The notes beneath the pieces are model-generated. The model ran no database searches. It was not told the origin of the DNA and worked only from the letters and a program-made list of their open reading frames with translations. Shown here in pieces: positions 11,251-19,299 of a DNA stretch of 64,000 bases. This DNA is from Durusdinium trenchii. Taxonomy: Eukaryota > Sar > Dinophyceae > Suessiales > Symbiodiniaceae. The DNA lies in contig CAXAMN010021273.1 of the NCBI GenBank assembly GCA_963970005.1, forward strand, positions 358,166 to 422,165, written 5' to 3'. A program made the translations under genes and the position numbers. Within the stretch, counting starts at the first letter, position 1; the number at the start of each line of letters is the position of its first letter.

Positions 11251-11630
11251 ACCTTTTTTCATGAACAGCTCAACCAATGCACATATAATTATGTAATTAC
11301 ATAGAACAGACACACATACACACAGACATTTACATTATACATATACGCCCATACACGCTTCGATGTACAAACATTTATGTAACAACAACATGTATCCATC
11401 GATTCAGGATGACAGGTGAGGTCTGGAACTCGTGCGGAGCAGTTGGATGGATTGGTGGATGGGCGGATGAGAGTTTTCTCCGTTTTATGCTTTGATATGA
11501 AAGATATACACGACGACAGCCATTACGATGACGCGTCGATTGATGAGATGGATGATATATACAAAAGTTGGAGGATGAATGGAGGAGGGAGCGAACCGCT
11601 CTTCTTCCTTCCTTGTGGTCGCTTCCTCTG

Positions 11631-11849
11631 CTATTTTTTGAAGTTCATGTGCTGCAAGTCTGCTGGGTGGATGTTGTTTGTGTTCCGTGCTTGACCCTGT
11701 GGACTTTCGTGAAAGTACCATGCGTTCCTATCAAACACCTTCCTTATTTCATTGGTCTTAATTTTTATTTGTCTAGTTCCTTTATAAACTCCAGCATAAG
11801 TGGGCACTCTTGTCAATCCCTGTTCAGCATTGATGACTGCAGTCGTCAT
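11631..11849 (-). CDS. Small ORF in virus-like block, unknown
   Basis: A 72-residue frame beginning MTTAVINAEQGLTRVPTYAG, with a mix of charged and aromatic residues (FDRNAWYFHESPQG). I recognise no family. It is kept because it lies in the same strand and composition block as the ATPase; it may be a chance frame. Confidence 0.25.
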   Translation of the reverse strand: MTTAVINAEQGLTRVPTYAGVYKGTRQIKIKTNEIRKVFDRNAWYFHESPQGQARNTNNIHPADLQHMNFKK

Positions 11850-11880
11850 AATAGTATAATATCAGACAATGTAAATTAGA

Positions 11881-12093
11881 CTATTGATCCTCTCCACCTC
11901 GCAACCATGTCTTATACTCATCTATCCTGTTCCTCATCGCCTGAACATTTGCCCCGTTTTCGGTCAGTCTGTGGTTTTTATTTATCTGTCTTATTCTCTG
12001 TATTTCGTTTGACATCATCTCGTTCTCCTCCTTTATCTTGTGTTTGGTTCGTAGGACTTTATAGTCGTGTTCAAGGTTGTGATACTCCAACAT
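11881..12093 (-). CDS. Small coiled-coil ORF in virus-like block
   Basis: Seventy residues starting MLEYHNLEHDYKVLRTKHK, rich in E, K, N and R with a heptad-like pattern through IQRIRQINKNHR. No family recognised. AT-rich codon use and strand match the neighbouring ATPase. Function unknown. Confidence 0.4.
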   Translation of the reverse strand: MLEYHNLEHDYKVLRTKHKIKEENEMMSNEIQRIRQINKNHRLTENGANVQAMRNRIDEYKTWLRGGEDQ

Positions 12094-12225
12094 ATTCTTT
12101 AATTAGGTGTCTCTGGTAGTTGTTGTCTGGCGCTCTAGCACTGTTGTTGTCAACGTGAGAGTAGTGGTCTATGGAAGTATATATTTTTCTGGTTCATATC
12201 TACGGGACTGCTTCCCGATAAGTTC

Positions 12226-12540
12226 TTACTGCTCTATAGTGTTTGCTTCCTCATAACCCATCTTCTGCTTGTCAATCGACATATATATATATAGTTCTAA
12301 CATTTTGGATGCTAAACTTTTAATTTTATAGTTATTTTTGGGTGTTCTTCTCTTCTTTGATTGCGGCCTCCTTCCTTTTATGTGTCTCATAATATCCGCT
12401 TTCATCTGCTCCGCGTCAATGGCAGTCTTAACCATAGCGTTTTGTTGCTTCTTCTTCTGAAGCGGCTTACATAGGTGGTTGTAGCGTTAGTTGTGCTTGG
12501 ACATATACTTATTACAGTCGGCACAGAAGACCGCTTCGTT
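12226..12540 (-). pseudogene. Zinc-finger / basic protein of virus-like block
   Basis: Near 12455-12540, VFCADCNKYMSKHN then an in-frame stop then RYNHLCKPLQ gives a C-x2-C ... H-x1-C/H type finger interrupted by one TAA. The frame then continues through MVKTAIDAEQMKADIMRHI and a strongly basic patch (GRRPQSKKRRTPKNN). Single-finger basic proteins of this shape occur in polinton-like viruses, but the specific role is unknown. The stop marks it as decayed. Confidence 0.45.
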
Positions 12541-12594
12541 GAATTGGTTTCGTGGAGTAGTTCTTCTGCTTCAACTTGTTCATATCCGTTTTGG

Positions 12595-12700
12595 TCATCA
12601 CTTGGGCATTCTTCTTCTCTTCTTCTTTTCTTCTTCTTCTTCTTTTCTTCTTCTTCTTCTCTTCTTTGTTTAGGTTGTACTTCTTCTTCTTCTTCAAGTT
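12595..12700. repeat. TTC/TTTC microsatellite
   Basis: Runs of TTCTTCTTC and CTTCTTTTC. Any lysine/arginine-rich reading on the opposite strand may simply reflect this repeat. Confidence 0.85.
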
Positions 12701-12886
12701 GTTATTCTTTTCCTTTTACCTCTTCGTTGTGCGTTCCCTCTTGCTCATTCACGTCGTTTTTGATTCCTGCTCTCTTGGCCAATAGAAGTGCTCCCTCACG
12801 ACAATTTCAAACAAATAGCATATTATACATGTTTATACATGTTTATAAATGATTTTATTGAAGGTATGGGACGTGTTTATTAATTT

Positions 12887-13637
12887 CTATTTTTGATTGA
12901 CGACGATTTGTTTGTTCAAGTCCTTGTAGAACATCTTTGTTTTATCGGACTGCATCAAATCAACATATAGGAAACCGTGTCGGTCATCCGTCGCAATTCC
13001 GTATATCTTGTCCAGTGTCTTCTTGTCATACAGTCCGCTTAACTCATCCAATATTGCCTCCAAATCGTTTTGATTACGAAGTCTGAAGAAGAGTTGTGTG
13101 GCATTCTTTCTGACTACCGGTGATATTTGTTGTAGGACTGCGAAGTCATGAAGGTGATACATACCAATGCCTCCCTTTTGTGAAGAGTTTGATTAGTTCC
13201 TTGTTCTTTCTGACCACCCGTTCGTTGTCCGCCCATTCGTCTATGATGATACATATGTTGTATAGGTGCTTGTATTCCTTCACCTTCATATACATTATTA
13301 TTCCCTCCTGCGTGTCTATGATGTTCTTTAAGTCCTTCTCCTCAAAGTTGTCAAAGTATATGGGGTCTTAGTCGGTGTGTTTGATTTCCATCGCATGTTC
13401 AATGTATTTCTTTACCACTGTCTGTCCAAGTGTCATCTATAAAGACGGTGGGTGAAAATATGTATATCTATTCAAAGCAGTCTTTGTAGATGTCCATTAT
13501 CAGGTTTGTCAGTGCTACTCTTTTCCCCGTTTCCGACGGAGCATTCAATAGAATTCTTGCGGGAAGCGGTGCCATATAACCATACTTTGATTGCTTACTG
13601 CTGTATTCCTTATGTTTATAGGGTTTGATATTTATCA
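12887..13637 (-). pseudogene. A32/FtsK-HerA-type DNA packaging ATPase, decayed
   Basis: The likely start is the ATG at 13637 (MINIKPYKHKEYSSKQSK). Walker A is LLNAPSETGKRV at about 13518-13547 and Walker B is ICIIIDEWADN near 13225-13257. Later motifs QLFFRLRNQNDLEAIL and LDKIYGIATDDRHGFLYVDL match the C-terminal half of the packaging ATPase found in polinton-like viruses and in algal genomes. One in-frame TAG follows CFE, and at least three frame changes follow (near 13430, 13370 and 13170), so this copy is broken. Intact relatives, about 250 residues, pump DNA into the capsid. The N-terminal glycine-rich GxxGxGK is here APSETGK. Confidence 0.85.
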
Positions 13638-13888
13638 TTGGAATATATTTAAATTTTTTTAGAAAATAGCATGTTTATATTCTTATTATAGGACACCATT
13701 TAGGGACAGTTCGCTTCAATCCACATAAGTCGCTAATTTGTTTGTTTTTTGTGATGGACTTGCCCCACCCTAGTGTTTGAGATTTGCCAAGCTGAATTCA
13801 TACATAGTGTTCCCCCAAGCACTATCATTAGATTTTGCTATTGTAATATTTTATTTTAGAAAAAACCTAAATATATACTGTATATAGT

Positions 13889-14077
13889 ATGACGCTTTCT
13901 GAATACGATGCTTACATAACAGCGATGGATGATACGGAGCATAGAATTAGTGATGATAAATACCCCGTTGTCAAAGATTCTGAAATTAAACAGTGTTGTA
14001 AATTTTCACTGGAACTGTCACGGTTAATAGCGACTTATCTGAAAAGTAATATAAATGCCACTGGAACAAAAAACTAA
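13889..14077 (+). CDS. Small acidic ORF of virus-like block
   Basis: A 62-residue frame (MTLSEYDAYITAMDD ... IKQCCKFSLELS). It begins shortly after an AT-rich run at 13840-13885 that could serve as a promoter. It heads a + strand run of small ORFs leading to the methyltransferase. No family recognised. Confidence 0.4.
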   Translation: MTLSEYDAYITAMDDTEHRISDDKYPVVKDSEIKQCCKFSLELSRLIATYLKSNINATGTKN

Positions 14078-14085
14078 ACACAAAG

Positions 14086-14268
14086 ATGAATAAAGCACCC
14101 ATCCCTGAAGAGTTTGAACTATTTGATGAAGAACCAACTACCATAAAACTGGATGAATAACAAAAACCAAAAAGCAAATTCATTACCTGTGAATGTCCTT
14201 TATGTAGAGGAAAGTTACAAATACAAAATGAACTAGAAATCAACCCAACAGGTACGTATAAAGTCTAA
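14086..14268 (+). pseudogene. Small zinc-ribbon-like ORF of virus-like block, one stop
   Basis: Starts MNKAPIPEEFELFDEE, only nine bases after the previous ORF ends. A TAA follows KLDE, after which KFITCECPLCRGKLQIQ gives a CxCPxC metal-binding-like knuckle. No second pair of ligands is clear. Likely a small structural or regulatory protein; function unknown. Confidence 0.35.
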
Positions 14269-14504
14269 GTGTAATCCGTGCTCCTTCAAACTCAGCAAGA
14301 GTGATAAGACAATGAATGTAAGCAGAGATGACAACGGAGACAAAACTAGACACTGAAGCACACAGTATTTCTTTTTCGTGGAACCGCCAAGTTACGCCAG
14401 AAGACAAGGACAAAGAAAGCACTAACCTAATGATAAGATGTAATGAAAACACCAAGAAGTAGCAAAAAACAACTATCAATAGGCAGTAGGTGATACGGAT
14501 TAAC

Positions 14505-14545
14505 TTAATATATATATATATACAGTATACATATAAATAGCTATA
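14505..14545. promoter_or_regulatory. AT-rich tract ahead of small ORF
   Basis: TATATATATATATACAGTATACATATAAATAG lies just upstream of the ATG at 14551. It could be a promoter for the + strand ORFs, but a simple TA microsatellite is equally likely. Confidence 0.25.
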
Positions 14546-14550
14546 TATTT

Positions 14551-14860
14551 ATGAGTGATATGGATGAGAACACCGATAAACTGCTAGAACTGACAAACAA
14601 ACTGAACAGATGTAATAAGTTCATCAAAACCATAATGGAGACTTACTGAAGCTAAAAAGGAGGAGAAGAGATACTAGTAGGGAAAGGATGGACAAAATCT
14701 TTGAAAAGAAGCAGATAGGAAGACCCGCTGGTTCGTGGGACGATAAGAGGAAACAGTATTGTGAATTTCCAAAAGCAACCGAAGCAACCGACATTAGAAT
14801 TCTACAAAGGATTCAAAGACGATGAAACCGGACTTTATGAACTTGCGTGAATATTTCCGT
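14551..14860 (+). pseudogene. Small basic ORF with GRPxGS motif, frameshifted
   Basis: Starts MSDMDENTDKLLELTNKLN and stops after METY. In other frames the sequence goes on with a basic stretch, then IGRPAGSWDDKRKQYCEF, then LEFYKGFKDDETGLYELA. The GRPxGS piece resembles an AT-hook-like DNA contact. Frame changes make it a pseudogene. It sits immediately before the methyltransferase on the same strand. No family name can be given. Confidence 0.4.
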
Positions 14861-14873
14861 ATGATACTTTCAT

Positions 14874-15520
14874 ATGAAACTATTGGAGTTATTTAGTGGA
14901 ACAGGCAGTGTTGGCAGAAGTGCCCGTGAATTCGGTTTTAGTGGAACAGACGGTGTTGGCAGAGTTGCCCGTGAATTCGGTTTTAGTGTCATATCATTAG
15001 ATTTGAAGAACACAAACATCAACGAAGATACACTACAATGGGACTCGACTATCAACAGTATGACACAGACTTTGACATAATTTGGGCATCACCGCCTTGT
15101 ACCGAATACAGCAGAGCAAAAACGACGGGAGTTAGACATAGATTATGAGAACAGCGTTGTCAGGAAAACCATTGAAATCATAAATCATAGACTACTTTCA
15201 ACCGAGAATATTCTTTGTAGAAAATCCAGGGACTCTTGAAGGAACAGGACTTTATGAAAGAGTTTGATTACTACGATGTGGATTATTGTAAGTATGGTTT
15301 TGATTGTAGAAGGCGGACAAGGATATGGACGAACCTAAAGAGTTGGAAACCTAGACCTTTATGTAACAAGGATTGTAATAGCATGGCAGGGAACAGACAC
15401 AAAGAGACATCACAAAGACTACCGTGTAAAGGCAGATGGGATGAACAAAGGAAGAAGACACAAGATGAACTATACAGAGTACCCGAAGAACTGATTTATG
15501 ACATCATATCAAACCTTTGG
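14874..15520 (+). pseudogene. DNA cytosine-5 methyltransferase, viral type, decayed
   Basis: Starts at the ATG at 14874: MKLLELFSGTGSVG is the SAM-binding motif I, VISLDLKNT is motif II, and WASPPCTEYSRAK (SPPC at 15089-15100) holds the catalytic cysteine of motif IV. FFVENPGT near 15208-15232 is motif VI, and DYCKYGFDCRRRTRIWTN is the motif VIII region (YGxxxRxRTR). A cysteine-rich tail (PLCNKDCNSM) and NRHKETSQRLP follow, as in phage and giant-virus Dcm-like enzymes. Frameshifts near 15045, 15115 and 15230, plus a duplicated motif I, break it. It would modify cytosines in element DNA, perhaps protecting it from host or competitor nucleases. It ends convergent with the integrase. Confidence 0.85.
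14895..14984 (+). repeat. 45-bp tandem duplication inside methyltransferase motif I
   Basis: 14895-14939 is repeated at 14940-14984 with few differences. It repeats SGTGSVGRSAREFGF as SGTDGVGRVAREFGF in frame. The second copy joins VISLDL as expected of the family. Confidence 0.9.
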
Positions 15521-16212
15521 TATCTCGTGACGAAAGAAGGGTTTAGTCAATCCTTCCAGTTGAAAGGTTCTGTTTCCCGTTGTATTGTATTTGATGCGTT
15601 TCACGTTGTAGTTGTCTTTAGACCATTTGCTGGCTGTCTCTTTCCTATCGGTGTAGTTGCCTCTTCCCTTCATGAAGGTTCGTTTTCTTTTATCTCAACA
15701 TACTTCCTCGTGTTTTGTTCTCTTCTCGTCAGATTTACTTTTACATCCATGTGGTTCTTGTCGTTGTGTGCTTCGTTGGGTGTGAGTGTGAGTTTTGTTG
15801 ATGAGTGTTTGCTGTTGTTGTATTTCTTCAAGACATGTGGGAGCATACTTGTCCATCCTGCCTTATTAAATCTAACCCTGTCGTGTATCATGTTCTTAAG
15901 TGTTCTGATGAAACGCTCCACAACATTAGCGTGTGTTCTTGTGATGATATGATTGATTGCTTCATAGTTGAACAACTTTGAGACTACTGCTTGAAATGCT
16001 CCGTCATCATCGCTGTATATTGACATTGGAAAACCCATCTTCTTAAAACTCTGCTTCAACGCTGGTAAGACCGTTTCCCCATCTCGGTTCTTCATAGGTA
16101 TGACGTCGCCCATCTTGCTGAATATATCTATGACGACTAACGCATAGGGTGGTTCGGTATTCCTCATTTGTATGTTTGCCTCCGGAACTTTGGTTAAGCT
16201 ACCACTGACCAC
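15509..16212 (-). pseudogene. Polinton-type rve integrase with C-terminal tail, truncated
   Basis: The core carries YALVVIDIFSKMGDV (first aspartate), SIYSDDDGAFQAV (second) and HANVVERFIRTLKN (glutamate), a DDE set. It is followed by YNNSKHSSTKLTLTPNEAH, typical of Polinton and Ginger-like integrases. After a stop near 15670, a shifted frame gives GRGNYTDRKE, WSKDNYNVKRI and FQLEGLTKPFFRHEIP, matching the family's C-terminal tail, and ends at 15509. The N-terminal zinc-binding part is absent: homology stops at the composition boundary near 16212, so the element end or a deletion lies there. This protein would join element ends to host DNA. Confidence 0.85.
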
Positions 16213-16215
16213 TCA

Positions 16216-17100
16216 ACAAACAGTTTTTCAGCTTTGGAGCTGATCCCATTGCTGGTGATTGAAAGATGTGTGCGCATCCATCGGCCGGCGCCCAGGCGCT
16301 CTTGGGAAGCTATGCGAAGGCGACCAAATGGAGAAAGTCCTTGGATGGATTAGAAGCATCAAATGAAGCTTGGAGGATGATTGGCAGCGTTCATCCTGCA
16401 TCATCATGCATCATTCTCATCCAAAAATGGATCTGATGAAAAACATGTTACATAAAGATGAGACGAAGCAGCACGCAGCGACCGGCACCCAGCGATCTAC
16501 CAGCACCCACCCCTCACCTTGGAGGAGTGGCAATTGATCTTATGTTGATGGATATACCACCTAGGACGTACGTTTTTCTTCTTGAATGTTCCAAATTGAC
16601 CGTCCTTCCCGGCCGAAAGCCTGTTTTATTTCTGCTGCCGACGCACAGCTTGTCACCTCACATGGTCGAATTTCCTCTCTCCACGGCTGTTTCGTTATAA
16701 AACAGGGCCATGCAAAATGGACTTCTTAATTCGAACTAAGATGGATCCACGTAGCTGATGGATCCACTAAATGGACTTCTTCTTAGTTCGACCGTGGCTG
16801 ATCCACGTAGATGTTAGATTCGGTAAAGAACAAACGTTCTTCCTGCTGAAGCACGGAGATCAGGATACCTTTTCTTTTGTTAACGGGGTGGTAGTTGATT
16901 TCCCCCAACAGGGTGAATCCCGGAGAATCTATTGTACTTGTTTCCCGGTTCTTCAATTCCCCAAATCCAATCAACGTCGGGACTTTCAGGAGCCCTGTAT
17001 ATGGACTTAAGAACGAGATCTTGGACCAGAAACGACCCTTGAGGCCCCTTGTGGCACGCAGGAAGACTCCAAGAAATACCGTTGGTACTGAGCATTTGGA
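16216..17100. other. Non-coding stretch with a small direct repeat
   Basis: No gene recognised. A short direct repeat of AAATGGACTTCTT with GGATCCAC and CCACGTAG words occurs between about 16715 and 16815. Confidence 0.4.
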
Positions 17101-17115
17101 GAGACCTTTCTTGGC

Positions 17116-17262
17116 ATGGCCCCGAAAAAGGACGACTTGCTCGTGCCCGACGTGTTTTGCTACACTGCCGTGCTGAATGCGCTGGAGCGTGGACGGTGCT
17201 GGAGCTTGTTGGGCAGCCTATTCATCCGGATGTCCCAAGAAGGGACGCCTGACATTGTCATA
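17116..17262 (+). CDS. PPR-repeat exon fragment
   Basis: VPDVFCYTAVLNALERG, then WSLLGSLFIRMSQEGTPDI, fits the 35-residue helix-turn-helix PPR pattern (PDVxxYxxVLNAxxxxxxWxxxLxLFxxM). PPR proteins bind RNA one base per repeat, usually in plastids or mitochondria. The left edge could be an ATG at 17116 or a splice acceptor further left. This is the first of the same-strand PPR series; whether it is the gene start is unknown. Confidence 0.6.
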
Positions 17263-17525
17263 ATTCATGACGCTCGTGGTTTACAGCCTGCAGACAAATT
17301 AGTACATTGACCTATGAACAAACACCTCTTGAGGACTTTTTTCCTTTGCAACTTAGTGGTCACATGGGGTTCTTGAGGAGTAGTGAGTAGCAAGCCTCCA
17401 GCCTCCAACAAACCCTTTTTTTTCAGGAGCATGCAGCATGACCTCCTCTCTTTAGCCCAGCCTGACACGCACCTGGACCCTCCAACAGCTGGCCATCCTG
17501 GTGACAACAGCTGGCCTAGTGCACC

Positions 17526-17605
17526 ACATCTGGTCAGGTCCTAACACCACCTGTTGGGTCCTAACACCACCTTTTGGGTCCTAACACCACCTGTTGCAAG
17601 GTCCT
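17526..17605. repeat. 24-bp tandem repeat, three copies
   Basis: Three near-identical copies of GTCCTAACACCACCTGTTGG-type units. Confidence 0.8.
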
Positions 17606-17977
17606 GGCATGGATTGAAAGTTAGATGCGTACTTCCCTAGCATAGGTGGCTTTTTGCGGTATGTTGAGTAGTAGGGGGACACCAAGTGTGCAATCAATAA
17701 TTCAACAAACATTACGGTACCTGGCACTGACGCCATTTGATGCCTCTGTTCTTAGAAAAATGTACTGCATTGCCAGCACCACCCACGAAAGGGTGATTTG
17801 TAGAACCGCATGGCCCATGACCATTGTTGAAACTAGTTTAACCATCCAGTCACCCTGCGATCTTCGGTGGTGCTGGTGTATGTTCCGAATTCTCCAGAGC
17901 TTCCATCGACTCGAGCTAATTCGAAGCTGGACCCTGGATGACCCTGGGACCCTTCCCATTCAGCTCAGCCGGCTCAG

Positions 17978-18104
17978 GATCCAGCGGAACCTGATCAGTG
18001 TCACCAGTGCACGTGCCGCTCGACCGCTGTGGCGCCACACGAGCGAGACGCTTCGACTGCTGCGCCGGTGGCAGCTCCGAGCTGATGTGGCTGCTCAGAG
18101 CTGA
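17978..18104 (+). CDS. PPR-like exon fragment
   Basis: After a GGCTCAG acceptor-like site, LISVTSARAARPLWRHTSET, then LRLLRRWQLRADVAAQ, matches the second helix and linker of a PPR repeat (W-x-x-x-x-x-LRLLRRMxxxxLRxDV). It ends at a stop at 18102-18104, so the exon may end earlier. Confidence 0.42.
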
Positions 18105-18563
18105 TGGATACAGGGTGACGAAGCGAAGCGCTCCTTGTAGGTATATATGCCTTCCAAGTAGCCGAAGCTTGCGTGGTACTTCGCGTTCGGCAGGGGTCCT
18201 CACTATGGTCCCCAAACACTGGCAGCCTTCCCAATTGCAATGCTCAGTATCCTTCGTCGGGAGCGATGGCACCACCGGGGACTACCAAGCCATGGAACCG
18301 AGCTACTTAGCGAACGGCTGGGTCCAATGAAAGTTACGTGTTTAGAGTCGATGTGTCATATAGATATGGATGGTGTTGGCCCTGTTGGCTGGTTGTTGAT
18401 TGCTCAATGTCAACGCAAATTGACCTTTTGGTGTTCCCCTATTGGCCTCTGGGTTCATGAATGTCCAGTGACCCTTGAATCTAGAACAATCTAGAACATT
18501 CTACAACATGAGTTCTGGGCTCTGGGTTCTTTTGGATGTTGGCTCTTTGCCTTTTCCTCCCAG

Positions 18564-18690
18564 GTTTGCTGGAGCTCCGTGTTGAAAGCTGCCCATGGAG
18601 GCACGCCATCCACTTGGACCCGGCTTTGCGCCCTGCTGACCGACATGTCCAGCGGCTCCATCGCGGGCGACGTGCACCTCGAGTCGGCGA
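18564..18690 (+). CDS. PPR-repeat exon fragment
   Basis: CCTCCCAG precedes VCWSSVLKAAHGG, then STWTRLCALLTDMSSGSIAGDV, a nearly canonical PPR unit (WSSVLKAxxxxxxWxxxLxLLxDM). The reading stays open further right, but the match fades after GDVHLES. Same strand as its PPR neighbours. Confidence 0.6.
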
Positions 18691-19134
18691 AAGGAAGGGA
18701 TTTGAAGGGGAAGAAGACGGGATTTGAAGGGGTGACAAAGGGATATGAAAGATGCGGTCTAGATGACCTGCGGCGAAATGGCGAAGGGAACTGAAAGATC
18801 GGGTTGCGGATCTTCGTGTGGATTTTGTGGTGTGGTTTTTGGTTGAGTTGGGGATTCTTCAACAGCTACCCCACAGTTGACTGGGGCGATGTTGGAGTGA
18901 AACGAAAGGGACTTGCTAGCGGATTCGCACGGGAGGGGTCAGATCCATTAATTAGGTTTTATATGGTTTATACAATCATTCCTTTTGGGATCACATGCAC
19001 GAAAACTTCATGATGTTATTATATGTGTGAGTGTCTCATTGATCGCGATATACGCAGAGAAAGCTTACTGGGTCCACTGACTCACCATTGGGCGCCGCTT
19101 ACCACGCCAACCGCACGCACGGTCCTCGGTGGTT

Positions 19135-19295
19135 CACACCGAGGATCTCGTTCAACGCAGCCATGCACCGGACGCCTTGGCAGCTCAGCGGCGCAGTTCT
19201 GCGCACCGCGGCACGACCGGTACCGAACAGACGGGAACCGACGGAGACGCCGGCGGAGCTGGTGAAACAGCGGCCAGCGGAGTTGGTGGATTGAG
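19135..19295 (+). CDS. Possible PPR exon fragment
   Basis: PRISFNAAMHRTPWQLSGAV resembles PxVISFNAAMxxxxW of a PPR helix pair, preceded by an ACACCGAG acceptor-like site. The rest (PTETPAELVKQRPAELVD) is not PPR-like. GC-rich relative to flanks. Weak call. Confidence 0.33.
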
Positions 19296-19299
19296 TTGA

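Larger units (their letters stand above)
11250..16215. mobile_element. Decayed Polinton / polinton-like-virus (PLV) type element
   Basis: Base composition becomes clearly AT-rich here and returns to mixed or GC-rich sequence just after 16215. The block contains a packaging ATPase (- strand), an rve integrase (- strand), a cytosine methyltransferase (+ strand, convergent with the integrase), a zinc-finger/basic ORF and several small ORFs. ATPase plus rve integrase is the diagnostic pair of Polintons/Mavericks and related viruses. No major capsid protein, penton or protein-primed polymerase was recognised, and no terminal inverted repeat was found, so this is a fragment. Ends are estimated from composition. 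Stops and frameshifts in all larger genes indicate a relic. Confidence 0.75.

Noticed and set aside
12512-12852. Ser/Phe-rich + strand and Lys/Arg-rich - strand proteins
   Set aside because: Both are readings of the TTC microsatellite.
15521-15952. C-terminal extension of the methyltransferase frame
   Set aside because: The open frame continues only as antisense of the integrase; family homology stops near 15520.
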